64,000 bases of DNA from Candidatus Eisenbacteria bacterium (GCA_005893275.1 VBOW01000014.1:1-64000), one strand, 5' to 3'. Shown: positions 31,818 to 41,924, counted from the stretch's first letter. Notes: a model not told the origin generated them from the sequence alone. A program made the numbers and translations.

Positions 31818-34268
31818 CTAGAAGGTGTTACCCAATTGGAAATGGGGTTCCCAGCGGGCTCCGTCCTCGCGGTCGAGGCCGTAGCCTACGTCGAAGCCGA
31901 TTCGCCCGAGCGCGGGCACCTCGAGCCGAACCCCGAACCCGATGGCTTTCCTGAGATCACCAAGGTCTAGATCCCTCGTCGAGTTCCAGGTATTCCCGGC
32001 CTCGAAGAAGATCAGCCCGTGGAGCGGGTCCGCGATCGGAAATTGGAGCTCGCTGGTCAGGACCAGCATCGTCTTGCCACCGGGGTAGCGGTCCAGAACC
32101 GCGCCGGTCAGCGGGTCCCGGATCACATTGGCCCGCGGCACTACGTAGTAGTCCGGGTAGCCCCGGAGATAATCGACCGTCGTGCCCCCGAGCCGGAAGC
32201 GCTCGTAATCGGGGACCTGCCCGCCCCCCAGGAATCCGGTCTTCCCACGCAGCATGAGCACGAAGGGGCCGTCGAGCCGCGTGTAGGTCTTGTTCTCGAA
32301 CGTCTCCTTGTAGAAGGATTCCACGCCCCCCAGGAGACCGCCTGCGACCTCGTTGCTCAGGAGGATCTTCGATCCGCGCGAAGGATAGAACGGGTTATCG
32401 GTGCTGTTGCGGCTGAAGGTGAGCGTGACGCTGCTCACGCGTCGCGGCCATTGGGTGGTGCGCAGGACTTGGAGATTCGACGGCTCCCCGACCCGCGGGG
32501 GGATGAAATCGCTGAGCGTCACGTCGCGGAGATCGTAGGAGATGATGCCGCGGGTGTAGTCCGGCCAGCGGAGCGGACGACCGAGGCGGACCCCGCCGCC
32601 CACGTCCTTTCGATTGTAGAAATCGAGGTTGCGCCGGGTGTTGAAGATATCGAAGCCGATGGAGAGCGGCGTGTCCCGAAACCAAGGCTCCGTAAACGAA
32701 AGCTCGAGGTCGTTTCTCCTCCCGCCGCGTTCCAGTCGGATGTTCACGCTCTGCCCGTTCCCGAACAGGTTGTTGTGCCCCAGCTCGATGAATCCGGTCA
32801 GCCCCGATTGGCTCGAGTACCCCGCGCCCGCGCTCGCCGTGCCGGTCTGCTTTTCCTGCACCTTGAGCGTCAGATTGATGTCCGAGCTGTCCCCCGTGGG
32901 CTCGTAATCTACGTTCACGTCCTGGAAAAACCCGAGCCCGAAAATGTCGCGCTGGGTCCGCATGAGCGCCGAGCGGCGGAAGGTGTCGCCGGGAAACACG
33001 GTCGCCTCGCGCCGGATCACGTTCTCCTTGGTGCGGGTGTTCCCGGTGATATCGAGGCTCGCGACCCGGGAGCGCGAGCCCTCGTTGATCTGAAAGACCA
33101 GGTCGACGAGCGAGTCGCGGTCGGCCATCTTGGGCTCGATCGAGAGGAAGAGATAGCCCTGCTCCTGGTACATCGTGTACGCGTGCTCGAGCGTCTTCTG
33201 GACCTGCGCCTCGTTGTAGATCGCCCCGGGCTTCGGCACGGTCGCGGCGTCGAGCGCCGGAGTGGGCACGGAGGTGTTGCCGCTCCAGGAGATGGCTCCG
33301 AACCGATACCGCGGGCCCTCGCGGAGGAAGACGTGGAGGATCACTCCCTTTCCGTCGGGGGTATCCGCCGGAACGATCGAGTCCACGTCCGCGTCCTTGT
33401 GGCCGCGGGTCCGCATGTAGAGACGCAGCTTCGTTTCATCCTTCTCCCGACGCTCGGGCTTGTACGCCCCGCTTCGAAGGAATCCCGGAGTCTTGCTCTC
33501 CATCGCCTTCGCGAGCGCGTCGGACTGTATCGCCTGGTTCCCATGGAAGGCGATCCCCCGCACCTTGACCTTGGCCCCCTCCTGCACATCGAAGACGACG
33601 CGCACCGCTCCCGCCCCGACCGGCTCCGTGCGCGAAACGACCTTGGCGTGCGCATATCCCTCCTCGCCGTAGGCCGCTTCGATCTTTCGCGCGTCCAGCT
33701 CGAGCGTCCCGGTGTCGAGCAGCTGCCCGTCGGCGACGGTCAGCTTTGATTTGAGGGTGGAGGTTTCGATCTTCTTGACGCCGCGGAACACGATTTCCTT
33801 CACGCGCGCGCGCTCGGAAACGTGAATCGTGAGCGCGACGCCTCCATCCGGCGTGGGCTCGTCGCTCACGGTCACGTCGGTGAAGAGCCCCGTGGCGAAC
33901 AGGCGGCGGACTCCGCTTCGAACTTCCTTGGCATCATAGGGCTGACCGGGTGCGAGGCCGAACGTGCGGACCACGACCAGGGAATCGACGCTGATGAACC
34001 CTTTCGCCGCAATCCGTCGGATCACCGCCGCCGGCGCGGACACCTCCCCCGGCGCCGACACCGAGTCCTGAGCCTGGGCGCCCCCCGGCGGGACCGAGAG
34101 CGTGTCGGGAGGCTCTGCGCCCGCTCGAAGCGGCGATCCCGAGAGCAGAGCAACGGAGGCCAGGACCCCCGCAAAGGCGGCAAGACGCGAAACGCCGCCG
34201 GGGCGATTTCTCCCCGGCGGACATGGGTTCCGTCCGCTTCGACGTGGCGCCTTCGTGGAATCCCTCAA
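31818..34268 (-). CDS. bamA: Outer-membrane protein assembly factor
   Basis: An 816-residue Omp85 protein that inserts beta-barrel proteins in the outer membrane. After a basic N-region and signal segment (about 27-50) come five POTRA domains and a C-terminal 16-strand barrel from about residue 470, with RLGGTTVDYLRGYPDYYVVP (loop-6 region) and GFGVRLEVPALGRIGFDVGYG. It ends FQLGNTF with a terminal Phe. The start is TTG at 34268 forming TTGA with the clpC stop; no ATG or GTG lies before the signal peptide. Confidence 0.95.
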   Translation of the reverse strand: MRDSTKAPRRSGRNPCPPGRNRPGGVSRLAAFAGVLASVALLSGSPLRAGAEPPDTLSVPPGGAQAQDSVSAPGEVSAPAAVIRRIAAKGFISVDSLVVVRTFGLAPGQPYDAKEVRSGVRRLFATGLFTDVTVSDEPTPDGGVALTIHVSERARVKEIVFRGVKKIETSTLKSKLTVADGQLLDTGTLELDARKIEAAYGEEGYAHAKVVSRTEPVGAGAVRVVFDVQEGAKVKVRGIAFHGNQAIQSDALAKAMESKTPGFLRSGAYKPERREKDETKLRLYMRTRGHKDADVDSIVPADTPDGKGVILHVFLREGPRYRFGAISWSGNTSVPTPALDAATVPKPGAIYNEAQVQKTLEHAYTMYQEQGYLFLSIEPKMADRDSLVDLVFQINEGSRSRVASLDITGNTRTKENVIRREATVFPGDTFRRSALMRTQRDIFGLGFFQDVNVDYEPTGDSSDINLTLKVQEKQTGTASAGAGYSSQSGLTGFIELGHNNLFGNGQSVNIRLERGGRRNDLELSFTEPWFRDTPLSIGFDIFNTRRNLDFYNRKDVGGGVRLGRPLRWPDYTRGIISYDLRDVTLSDFIPPRVGEPSNLQVLRTTQWPRRVSSVTLTFSRNSTDNPFYPSRGSKILLSNEVAGGLLGGVESFYKETFENKTYTRLDGPFVLMLRGKTGFLGGGQVPDYERFRLGGTTVDYLRGYPDYYVVPRANVIRDPLTGAVLDRYPGGKTMLVLTSELQFPIADPLHGLIFFEAGNTWNSTRDLDLGDLRKAIGFGVRLEVPALGRIGFDVGYGLDREDGARWEPHFQLGNTF

Positions 34269-36682
34269 GAAGCGAAGATCAATTCGTCACCCCGGCGGGA
34301 GACCAATACGTCGCTGCCTTCCTTCAACTGACCCCGCAGCACGTGCTCCGAAAGCGGGTCCTCGATCAGCTTCTGGATGCTGCGCTTGAGCGGCCTCGCG
34401 CCCAGCGCCTCATCGAAGCCCTTCTGGATGAGCAGATCCACGACCGCGTCCTCGAAGTTCAGCGTGATCCCGTTTCCCTTCATTCGGTCCGCGACCTGCC
34501 CGAGCAGGATTTTTGTGATCGAGCCCATCTGCGGCCGGTCGAGCGGGTGGAACACGATCATCTCGTCGATCCGGTTCAGGAACTCCGGATTGAACACGCG
34601 CTTCACCTCGTCCATGATCGTGTTTTTCATGGTCGCATAGCTGGACCCGCCGTCTCGCTCCGTGAATCCCAGGCCCCGGCCGCCCTTGATCTGCCTGGCG
34701 CCCAGGTTCGAGGTCATGATGAGCACGGTGTTCTTGAAGTCCACCTTTCGCCTCAGGCTGTCCGTGAGCTGCCCGTCGTCCAACACTTGCAAGAGAATGT
34801 TGAAGACGTCCGGGTGGGCCTTCTCGATCTCGTCGAGGAGGACGACCGAGTAGGGTTTCCGCCGTACCTTTTCGGTGAGCTGCCCCCCCTCCTCGTGCCC
34901 GACATACCCGGGCGGGGCCCCGATGAGCCTGGAAACCGAGAATTTTTCCATGTACTCCGACATGTCGATCCGGATCAGCGCGTCGGGGTCATCGAAGAGA
35001 AAACGGGCCAGGACGCGGGCCAGCTCGGTCTTCCCGACGCCGGTCGGTCCCAGGAAGATGAACGAGCCTATCGGCCGGCGCGGGTCGCGGAGGCCGGCGC
35101 GATTCCGCCGGATGGCGCGAGACACGGCCGCAACCGCCTCTTCCTGACCCACGATCGACTTCCGAAGCTCTTCCTCCATCCGGAGCAGCTTCTCCGATTC
35201 CTTCTCCTCGAGCCGCGCGATCGGGATTCCCGTCATGCGGGAGATCACTTTCGCGATCAGGTCGACATCGACCAGCGCTTCCTTCTCGTGCTTGATCTCG
35301 GTCCACGTCTTCTTATGCTCCCGCAGCTTCGCCCGGAGGTCCTTCTCTTTGTCGCGAAAGCGCGCCGCCTTCTCGAACTCCTGCTGCTGGATGGACGCTT
35401 CTTTTTCCTTGGCGACCTCTTCGACCTGCTTCTCCAGCTCACGCACCTCCGTCGGGATGGCGGAAATGCTGAGCCGCGCGCTCGCGCCCGCCTCGTCGAT
35501 CACATCGATCGCCTTGTCGGGAAGGAATCGGTCATTGATGTACCGGTCGGCCAGTTTCACGGCCGCGAGGATCGATTCGTCGGAGTACTTGGCGCCATGG
35601 TGGGCCTCGTACTTGTCTCGGAGCCCCCGGATGATCTGGATGGTCTGGTCGACCGAGGGCGGATCGACCATGATGGGCTGGAAGCGCCGCTCCAGCGCGC
35701 CGTCCTTTTCGATGTACTTCCGGAATTCATCGAGCGTCGTCGCGCCGATGCACTGCAGCTCTCCCCGCGCGAGCGCGGGCTTCAGCATGTTGGAGGCGTC
35801 GATCGCTCCCTCGGCGCCGCCGGCCCCGACGATCGTGTGCAGCTCGTCGATGAAGATGATCGTATCCTTGGATTCGCGGATTTCGTTCATCACCGCCTTG
35901 AGGCGCTCCTCGAACTGACCGCGGTACTTCGTGCCCGCCACGACGGCGGCGAGATCCAAGGTCACGATCCGCTTGTCCTTGAGCGTCTCCGGAACCTTGT
36001 TCTCCACGATCCGCTCGGCGAGCCCCTCGGCGATCGCGGTCTTCCCGACGCCCGGCTCGCCGATCAGAATCGGATTGTTCTTCTTGCGCCGCGAGAGAAC
36101 CTGAATGACGCGATCGATCTCCAGCTCGCGCCCGATGATCGGATCCAACTTGCCTTCCCTGGCCAGCGACGTGAGATCGCGGCCGAACTGATTCAGCGCC
36201 GGCGTCTCGACCTTGCCCTCGCGTTCCGGTTGCGACACGGACGGTGTCCCCCCCAAGAGTTTGAGCGTCTCTTCGCGGACCTTCTTCCGGTCGACGCCGA
36301 GCTCGAGCAGCACGCGGGCGGCAACGCCTTCGCCTTCGCGGATGAGCCCCAAGAGGAGATGCTCGGTGCCGACATAGTTGTGCCCGAGCTGCCGTGCTTC
36401 ATCGACGCTCAGCTCCAAGACCCTCTTCGCCCGCGGCGTGAACGGAATCTCCCCGATCGTGAGCGTCCCGCCGGTCGAGGACACCATGCTCTCCACCGCC
36501 TGGCGTATCGCGTCGAGATCGAGCCCCAGGTTGTTCAGCACCGTCGCCGCGATCCCTTCCCCTTCCCGGATCACTCCCAGGAGCAGGTGTTCCGTGCCGA
36601 TGTAGTCGTGCTGGAGCCGCGCGGCTTCCTCGCGCGCGAGGTACATCACCTTCCGCACGCGTTCCGTAAATTTGTCATGCAT
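34265..36682 (-). CDS. clpC: AAA+ unfoldase ClpC
   Basis: An 805-residue Hsp100 ATPase. An N-terminal double Clp-N repeat ([29 protein letters not shown] and a second copy about residue 80) precedes AAA-1 with [18 protein letters not shown]. The middle coiled-coil has the UVR-like [22 protein letters not shown], and AAA-2 has [16 protein letters not shown]. It should feed unfolded or arginine-phosphorylated proteins to ClpP (outside the window). ATG start with GGAGG eight bases upstream. Directly after mcsB, as in Firmicutes but without ctsR. Confidence 0.97.
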   Translation of the reverse strand: MHDKFTERVRKVMYLAREEAARLQHDYIGTEHLLLGVIREGEGIAATVLNNLGLDLDAIRQAVESMVSSTGGTLTIGEIPFTPRAKRVLELSVDEARQLGHNYVGTEHLLLGLIREGEGVAARVLLELGVDRKKVREETLKLLGGTPSVSQPEREGKVETPALNQFGRDLTSLAREGKLDPIIGRELEIDRVIQVLSRRKKNNPILIGEPGVGKTAIAEGLAERIVENKVPETLKDKRIVTLDLAAVVAGTKYRGQFEERLKAVMNEIRESKDTIIFIDELHTIVGAGGAEGAIDASNMLKPALARGELQCIGATTLDEFRKYIEKDGALERRFQPIMVDPPSVDQTIQIIRGLRDKYEAHHGAKYSDESILAAVKLADRYINDRFLPDKAIDVIDEAGASARLSISAIPTEVRELEKQVEEVAKEKEASIQQQEFEKAARFRDKEKDLRAKLREHKKTWTEIKHEKEALVDVDLIAKVISRMTGIPIARLEEKESEKLLRMEEELRKSIVGQEEAVAAVSRAIRRNRAGLRDPRRPIGSFIFLGPTGVGKTELARVLARFLFDDPDALIRIDMSEYMEKFSVSRLIGAPPGYVGHEEGGQLTEKVRRKPYSVVLLDEIEKAHPDVFNILLQVLDDGQLTDSLRRKVDFKNTVLIMTSNLGARQIKGGRGLGFTERDGGSSYATMKNTIMDEVKRVFNPEFLNRIDEMIVFHPLDRPQMGSITKILLGQVADRMKGNGITLNFEDAVVDLLIQKGFDEALGARPLKRSIQKLIEDPLSEHVLRGQLKEGSDVLVSRRGDELIFAS

Positions 36683-36706
36683 GGATCAGGCCTCCAGCCT
36701 CATCGG

Positions 36707-37783
36707 CTAATGACTCGCAACCGGAACCGAGCCTCCCTCGCCGAGAAGCCTCCGGATATATTCCGCCCTCAGGATGTTCCGCTCGCGCTGCTCGAGCTCG
36801 CGTCCGACGGTAATTTGAAGGTGCGCCGGTTGGGACCGCACCAAGAGCTCGTTCAGAGTCTGCACGCTCGCCAGGCCCTCGATCCGCAGTGCCACCCCGA
36901 AGCGCACCGCGGAAGAGAGGTTGACCACCTCCTGAGAGGAGATGACGCGGCTGTGACGAAGGGTGCCGTAGGCGCGCCAGATCTTGTCCTCGATCTGAAC
37001 TCTTGCGTCTTTTAGGAGCTCGTCCCGCGCCCTCTGCTCCGAATCGATGATCTGCTTCGTGACGCGTTCCAAGCTGTCGATCGTCTCGCGTTCGTTCTGT
37101 CCCAAGGTCGTCTGGTTCGAAATCTGGAAGAAGTTTCCCATGATCTGGGACCCTTCACCGTAAAATCCACGCACCGCGAGGCCCACCTGCGTGATGCCCT
37201 GCAGCACGCGTCCGATTTGCTTCGTCAGCACGAGCGACGGGAGGTGGATCAGCACCGACGCTCGCATCCCCGTGCCGACGTTGGTCGGACAGGCGGTCAA
37301 ATACCCCAGCTCGTCGCTGAAAGCATAGTCCAGGTCCTGGGCCAATTCATCATCGATGGCGTTCACCGACTCCCACGCGGCGCGAAGCTGAAAACCCGAG
37401 GCCAGCGCTTGAAGCCTCAGGTGATCCTCCTCGTTGACCATCGCGGAGATGCTCTCGTCGGGAAGCACCAAGAGTCCGCGCAGCTTCCCGTTGTCCGCCA
37501 GGTCATGGCTGATCAGGTGTCGCTCCACGAGGAACTGCCGGTCGAGCGGCGTGAGCTCGCGCATCTCGAGCGCGAGCGATTGCGTGAGCGCCGGCGTCTT
37601 CCGGACCGCGGACAAAACGCTCGAGTAGACCATCGCCAGCTGTTCTTCGCGCGCCCTGTGTGTGAACGGCACGCCGGCGAGGTTCCGGGCCAGGCGGACG
37701 CGCGTGCTCAGGACCACGTCCGAGGCCGGCCCCGATCCGTCCAGCCAGCGCCCGAGCGAGGTCGAAAGCCCCGTGAGCTTCAC
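36707..37783 (-). CDS. mcsB: Protein-arginine kinase
   Basis: A 358-residue phosphagen-kinase-fold enzyme that phosphorylates arginine residues on proteins and so tags them for ClpCP. ATP-site arginines are in LSTRVRLARNLAGVPF and TACPTNVGTGMRASVLIHLP (active-site Cys). GFYGEGSQIMGNFFQISNQTTLGQNE and RIEGLASVQTLNELLVRSQPAHLQ are typical of McsB rather than creatine kinase. GTG start overlaps the mcsA stop as GTGA; a longer frame to 38215 is inside mcsA. The position directly before clpC supports the role. Confidence 0.95.
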   Translation of the reverse strand: MKLTGLSTSLGRWLDGSGPASDVVLSTRVRLARNLAGVPFTHRAREEQLAMVYSSVLSAVRKTPALTQSLALEMRELTPLDRQFLVERHLISHDLADNGKLRGLLVLPDESISAMVNEEDHLRLQALASGFQLRAAWESVNAIDDELAQDLDYAFSDELGYLTACPTNVGTGMRASVLIHLPSLVLTKQIGRVLQGITQVGLAVRGFYGEGSQIMGNFFQISNQTTLGQNERETIDSLERVTKQIIDSEQRARDELLKDARVQIEDKIWRAYGTLRHSRVISSQEVVNLSSAVRFGVALRIEGLASVQTLNELLVRSQPAHLQITVGRELEQRERNILRAEYIRRLLGEGGSVPVASH

Positions 37784-38307
37784 GTGGCCCCTCCCTCGAC
37801 CGTCCGGACGTCGTTCGCCTCGAGCTTGCGGATCCGATCCCTCAAGTCCGCGGCGGTCTCGAAGTCCTCGCGCTCGACCGCCTTCTGGAGCTGCTCGTGC
37901 AGCCCCTGCATCTCCCGCCTCAGGGCCACGCGCGCGGCATCGCGCACGGGGGCTTTCCCCACGTGCTTCGTGCTGCCGTGCACCCGGCGCAAAAGCGGAC
38001 GGAGCTGGGAGCGAAAGGTCGGGTAGCACTCCGAGCAGCCGAGGCGGCCCGTTTCCTTGAAATTGGAATAGACCAGGCCGCACTTCGGACACTGGACCCG
38101 CCCGACGCGAGCCTCCTCCGCGGATCCGGGCTGCTCCACCATCCCGGCCAGCAGGTCTCCCACCGAGAACTTCGTCTTGACGAGCGGCACGTGGTAGCCC
38201 TTCTCCTCCGCGCACCTCTCGCAGACGTGGTATTCCGACTTCTTGTTGTTCACGATCTCGGTGAAATGAACCACCGCCGGTCGCTTACCGCAAATTTGAC
38301 ACTGCAT
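37780..38307 (-). CDS. mcsA: McsA, zinc-binding activator of the protein-arginine kinase
   Basis: A 175-residue protein with two zinc modules, Cys3/Cys6/Cys29/Cys32 and Cys73/Cys76/Cys91/Cys94, followed by a C-terminal UVR domain (about 132-165, LQKAVEREDFETAADLRDRIRKLE). McsA binds and activates McsB. ATG start with GGAAGG six bases before. mcsA-mcsB-clpC are contiguous and overlapping. It is 33 bp after lolD, so regulation is probably with the upstream lysS-lol transcript. No CtsR repressor gene is present. Confidence 0.95.
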   Translation of the reverse strand: MQCQICGKRPAVVHFTEIVNNKKSEYHVCERCAEEKGYHVPLVKTKFSVGDLLAGMVEQPGSAEEARVGRVQCPKCGLVYSNFKETGRLGCSECYPTFRSQLRPLLRRVHGSTKHVGKAPVRDAARVALRREMQGLHEQLQKAVEREDFETAADLRDRIRKLEANDVRTVEGGAT

Positions 38308-38340
38308 ATTTTCCTTCCGGGTGCCGGACCCCCCGTTTCA

Positions 38341-39051
38341 TTAGATGCGACCCGCTTCCATTCTAATCGGCCTCAGATATCCATCCTCAAGGGCAACCAC
38401 CCGGCCCGCCGATTTGGCAACATCCGGGTTATGTGTCGCAATGACAATAGCTTGTTGCTCCTGGGACCGATACCTGTCAAAGATTTCCAAGAGCACCGAC
38501 GAAGCCCGCCTGTCCAGGTTCCCCGTGGGCTCGTCCGCGAGAAGGACCGCAGGCTTCATATGCAAGGCGCGAGCCACCGCCACCCGCTGCTGCTCGCCTC
38601 CCGAAAGCTCGGCCGGTTTGTGCTCCGCCCGCTCGATCAGCCCGAGATCGCGCAGAAGGCTCTCCGCGCGCTCTCGCGTCGCCCCGCGCGGGGCGCCCGC
38701 GATCCAGCCCGCCATCATCACGTTTTCCAGGGCCGTGAACTCGGGCAGCAGCTGGTGGAACTGGAACACGAACCCCACCGCCCGGGCGCGAAGTTGCGAC
38801 CGTCCCGACTCGTCCAGGAGCGAGAGATCCTCCCCGCCGACCCTCACGGAGCCGGCGGTCGGCCGGTCGAGCCCCCCCAGGAGATGAAGCAGCGTGGATT
38901 TTCCGGATCCCGAGGCCCCCACGACCGCCACCACTTCGCCGGAATGGACGCTGAGGTTGGCATCGCGAAGAACTTCGACGGGCGCCATGCCGTCGTGGTA
39001 GGTCTTCGCGAGGCCCCTGGCCTCGAGCGCGGGAGCTGCCGCCTCATTCAT
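38341..39051 (-). CDS. lolD: LolD-type lipoprotein-release ATPase
   Basis: A 236-residue ABC ATPase that powers LolC/E to extract lipoproteins from the inner membrane. Walker A VVGASGSGKSTLLHLLGGLD, Q-loop VGFVFQFHQLLPEFTALENV, signature LSGGEQQRVAVARAL, Walker B AVLLADEPTGNLD. It is typical of the MacB/LolD group. I start at ATG 39051 because ATGAATGA overlaps the lolC stop; the ORF extends eight residues upstream without need. The genes are contiguous with lolC. Confidence 0.93.
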   Translation of the reverse strand: MNEAAAPALEARGLAKTYHDGMAPVEVLRDANLSVHSGEVVAVVGASGSGKSTLLHLLGGLDRPTAGSVRVGGEDLSLLDESGRSQLRARAVGFVFQFHQLLPEFTALENVMMAGWIAGAPRGATRERAESLLRDLGLIERAEHKPAELSGGEQQRVAVARALHMKPAVLLADEPTGNLDRRASSVLLEIFDRYRSQEQQAIVIATHNPDVAKSAGRVVALEDGYLRPIRMEAGRI

Positions 39052-40270
39052 ACCGGATCGATTCCACGGGGGCAAGCCTCGCGGCCCTCCACGCGGGGTA
39101 GAGGCTCGCCAGGAAGCAAAGCGCCGTGGCCGCGACCCCGACCAGCGCGAAATCGGTCCATTCGATTTTGACCGGCAGCGTATCGATGAAATAAATCTCG
39201 CCGGGCAGGTGGAGCAGCTTGTAGCGGCCCAGCGCGAACGAAACGGCCCATCCTACGATGAGCCCGAGCGCGGTGCCGCCGATCCCGACCAGAGTCCCCT
39301 GTAAGAGGAAAATGCGCATGATCCCCCGGGGCGTCACTCCCATCGTCCGTAGAACCCCGATGTCGCGCCGCTTCTCCAATACGAGCATGACCAGGCTGGA
39401 GACGATATTGACCGTCGCCACCAGCACGATGAGGATCAGGATCGTGAACATGACCGCCTTCTCGATCTTCATCCAGGCGAAGAGATTCCGGTTCAGGTCG
39501 ATCCAGTTCGTCACCCGGTACTCCGAGCCGAGCCTCGCCTCCAGCCCGCGCGCGGCCTCGCGCGCCCGGAACATGTCGGGGATCCGAAGCTCGTAACCGG
39601 TCACGTCCGGGCCCAGCCCGAAAAATTCGCGCGCCGTCTCGAGCCGCACGATGCCGAACGAGGAGTCGTACTCGTAAAGGCCCGAGCGAAAAATGGAGCT
39701 CACGCGCAGGCGCTTCATTCGGGGCATTCCCCCGAAGACGCCTCCCGGCTCTTCGCTCGGCAGACTGATCAGGATCACGTCGCCGCGCGAGACTCGAAGC
39801 CGGACCGCCAGCTCCTCCCCCAGACCGATCCCCGGCAGATCGCCGCCGTCGAGCGCGCCGCCCTCCGGGGCCAAGTGCGACATGATGTCGGTCACCCGCG
39901 CCTCCGCCGAGGGATCGACCCCTTTCAGAACCATCCCGTCCACGCTGCTGCGCGAGGCCACCATGACCTTGCCGTAGACAAAGGGGGCGAGGGCCGCGCC
40001 CGGCGGGGCCGCCTCGGCGATTCTCCTGACGAGCGGATCGCCGGGCTGGACGGGACGGTCGTCCGCGGAGAGAACGGCGATGTGCGCGTTCGTCCCGGCG
40101 ATCCGCCGTTGAACCTGGTCCTCGAAGCCGTTCATGACCGAGAGGACGATCGTGAGGGCGGCGACGCCGATGAACACGCCCCCCGAGGCGAGAAGGCTGA
40201 TCAGGGTGATGAAGCTCAACCTCCGCTTGGAGCGGAGGTAGCGCGAAGCGATGATCCAGACGAATCCCAT
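39044..40270 (-). CDS. lolC: LolC/LolE-family lipoprotein-releasing permease
   Basis: A 408-residue FtsX-like permease with a first membrane helix (about 20-45, SLLASGGVFIGVAALTIVLSVMNGF), a large periplasmic MacB-type domain (about 50-260) and three C-terminal membrane helices (about 270-385). Only one LolC/E gene is present, so the complex may be a homodimer (LolF-like) or a partner lies elsewhere. ATG start. It is 42 bp after lysS. It works with lolD, coupled by overlap. Confidence 0.92.
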   Translation of the reverse strand: MGFVWIIASRYLRSKRRLSFITLISLLASGGVFIGVAALTIVLSVMNGFEDQVQRRIAGTNAHIAVLSADDRPVQPGDPLVRRIAEAAPPGAALAPFVYGKVMVASRSSVDGMVLKGVDPSAEARVTDIMSHLAPEGGALDGGDLPGIGLGEELAVRLRVSRGDVILISLPSEEPGGVFGGMPRMKRLRVSSIFRSGLYEYDSSFGIVRLETAREFFGLGPDVTGYELRIPDMFRAREAARGLEARLGSEYRVTNWIDLNRNLFAWMKIEKAVMFTILILIVLVATVNIVSSLVMLVLEKRRDIGVLRTMGVTPRGIMRIFLLQGTLVGIGGTALGLIVGWAVSFALGRYKLLHLPGEIYFIDTLPVKIEWTDFALVGVAATALCFLASLYPAWRAARLAPVESIRYE

Positions 40271-40312
40271 GGAAGCCTCCGCGGCGGCGATCAGCCGCGC
40301 GCGGCCGCCCCC

Positions 40313-41776
40313 CTAATCCTCATCCCCGTCCTCGGGCCGCATGTGGGGGAACAGGATCACGTCGCGGATCGAGCGTGAATCGGTGAGGATCATCACGAGT
40401 CGGTCCACACCGACGCCCACGCCTCCCGTCGGCGGCATCCCCATTTCGAGCGCGCGAAGGTAGTCGGTATCGAGCATCTGCGCCTCCTCGTCCCCCCGCT
40501 CCCGGAGCGTTGCCTGCTGCTCGAACGCGCGCCGCTGCTCGAGCGGATCGTTCTGTTCCGAAAAGGCGTTCGCGACCTCCATGCCGGCCACGATCAGCTC
40601 GAACCGCTCGACCAGGTCGGGATGGCCGCGCTTTGCCTTCGCGAGCGGCGACGTTTCGCGCGGGTGATCGACGAGGAAGGTGGGGTTCCTGAGCTCCGGC
40701 TGGACCTTCACCGAAACGATCTCGTCCAGGATGCGTCCGTACCCGAACGAGGGATCCAGGGCGACGTGGGCCCGGCGGGCCAGGTCGCGGAGCGAGCGCT
40801 CGTCGGAGGGAAGCTCGCTCACGCCGAGCCCCTTCTGGGCGGCCTCGCGGACGGTGAGGCGCCGCCATGGAGGGGTGAAGTCGATCGGCGTTCCGTCGAA
40901 GACGATCTTGAGGCTCGGGTGCACGGCCCTCACGCTCTCGATGAGGATGGCCTGGGTCGATTCGAGCATGTCCTCGTAGTCCGCGAAGGCCTGGTAGAAC
41001 TCGAGCATGGTGAATTCCGGATTGTGGGTCCGGTCCATGCCTTCGTTGCGAAAGTCCTTCGAGATTTCGTAGACACGCTCGAGTCCCCCGACGATCAGGC
41101 GTTTCAAATAGAGCTCGTCCGCGATTCTCAGATAAAGCTTCATGTCGAGCGCGTGGTGGTGGGTCACGAACGGCCGCGCCGACGCGCCGCCGTAGAGCGG
41201 TTGGAGCGCCGGTGTCTCGACCTCGAGGAAGCCCCGCGATTCGAGCGAGGCGCGCAGAGACCGGATGATGGCCGCGCGGGCGCGAAACACCGCGCGCACC
41301 TCGTCGTTCACGATGAGATCGGTATAGCGTTGGCGGTACCGGATTTCGACGTCGGTCAGACCGTGCCACTTCTCGGGGAGCGGCCGAAGCGATTTCGCAA
41401 GCAGCTCGACGCGCTCTGCCCGGATCGTGATTTCCCCCGTCTTCGTGAGGAAGACGCGTCCCTCCACGCCCACCCAGTCCCCGAGATCCAGCTCCATCGC
41501 CTGGGCGAAGGTGTCGGGCCCGAGAACGTCCTCCCGAAAATAGATCTGCTGAAGGCCCTCTTTGTCCTTCACGTGGGCGAACGCCGCCTTGCCGTGCCCG
41601 CGCTTCGTCATGAGCCGTCCCGCGAACCGGACGCGTTCCCCGGATTGCTCGAGCTCCGCATGGCGCGCCTGGATCGCGGCGGATCCATGGGTCACGTCGA
41701 AGCGGTAGGCATAGGGTTGGATTCCGCGCTGGATCAGGGCGTCGAGCTTGCTGCGGCGCGTCTCTTGGACGGACAC
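40313..41776 (-). CDS. lysS: Lysyl-tRNA synthetase (class II)
   Basis: A 487-residue class II synthetase. The N-terminal anticodon-binding OB fold is at about 50-150 (VRFAGRLMTKRGHGKAAFAHV). Motif 2 is VYEISKDFRNEGMDRTHNPEFTMLEFY and motif 3 is GMPPTGGVGVGVDRLVMILTDSRSIRDVI. GTG start with GGAG four bases before. It begins the long envelope cluster, about 68 bases downstream of a strong promoter (41851-41879). It has no relation to a prfB gene here. Function: charging tRNA-Lys. Confidence 0.97.
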   Translation of the reverse strand: MSVQETRRSKLDALIQRGIQPYAYRFDVTHGSAAIQARHAELEQSGERVRFAGRLMTKRGHGKAAFAHVKDKEGLQQIYFREDVLGPDTFAQAMELDLGDWVGVEGRVFLTKTGEITIRAERVELLAKSLRPLPEKWHGLTDVEIRYRQRYTDLIVNDEVRAVFRARAAIIRSLRASLESRGFLEVETPALQPLYGGASARPFVTHHHALDMKLYLRIADELYLKRLIVGGLERVYEISKDFRNEGMDRTHNPEFTMLEFYQAFADYEDMLESTQAILIESVRAVHPSLKIVFDGTPIDFTPPWRRLTVREAAQKGLGVSELPSDERSLRDLARRAHVALDPSFGYGRILDEIVSVKVQPELRNPTFLVDHPRETSPLAKAKRGHPDLVERFELIVAGMEVANAFSEQNDPLEQRRAFEQQATLRERGDEEAQMLDTDYLRALEMGMPPTGGVGVGVDRLVMILTDSRSIRDVILFPHMRPEDGDED

Positions 41777-41816
41777 GATTCTCCGGGGCGCGAGGGCTCC
41801 CGCCGCGCGTGGGGGG

Positions 41817-41831
41817 CCGGCACGATGCCGG
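41817..41831 (-). promoter_or_regulatory. Leader hairpin upstream of lysS
   Basis: A perfect six-base stem CCGGCA/TGCCGG with three-base loop lies in the predicted 68-base leader of lysS, about 13 bases after the transcription start. It may stabilise the mRNA; no T-box or other riboswitch features are visible. Confidence 0.3.
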
Positions 41832-41850
41832 TGCGGAGCGAGATCGAGCG

Positions 41851-41879
41851 ATTCTAGGAACGAGGGAAACCGCGGTCAA
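41851..41879 (-). promoter_or_regulatory. Predicted strong sigma70-type promoter of the lysS-lol-mcs-bam-lpx cluster
   Basis: TTGACC (-35, 41874-41879, five of six), 17-bp spacer, TAGAAT (-10, 41851-41856, five of six). It is the only clear promoter I find between 41925 and 17253, and so may drive the 20-gene cluster. Confidence 0.7.
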
Positions 41880-41924
41880 GGAGGGAAGCGCGCGGCGGCG
41901 GCCCCGCGCGCTCGCGCCGGCGAC

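Noticed and set aside
34223-37015. 930-residue plus-strand open frame
   Set aside because: It is fully antisense to clpC and the mcsB end, rich in Arg/His/Asp repeats with no family motif, and reflects the lack of stops in high-GC DNA.
41777-41850. T-box or amino-acid riboswitch before lysS
   Set aside because: The leader is only about 68 bases, with one small hairpin and none of the T-box conserved elements.
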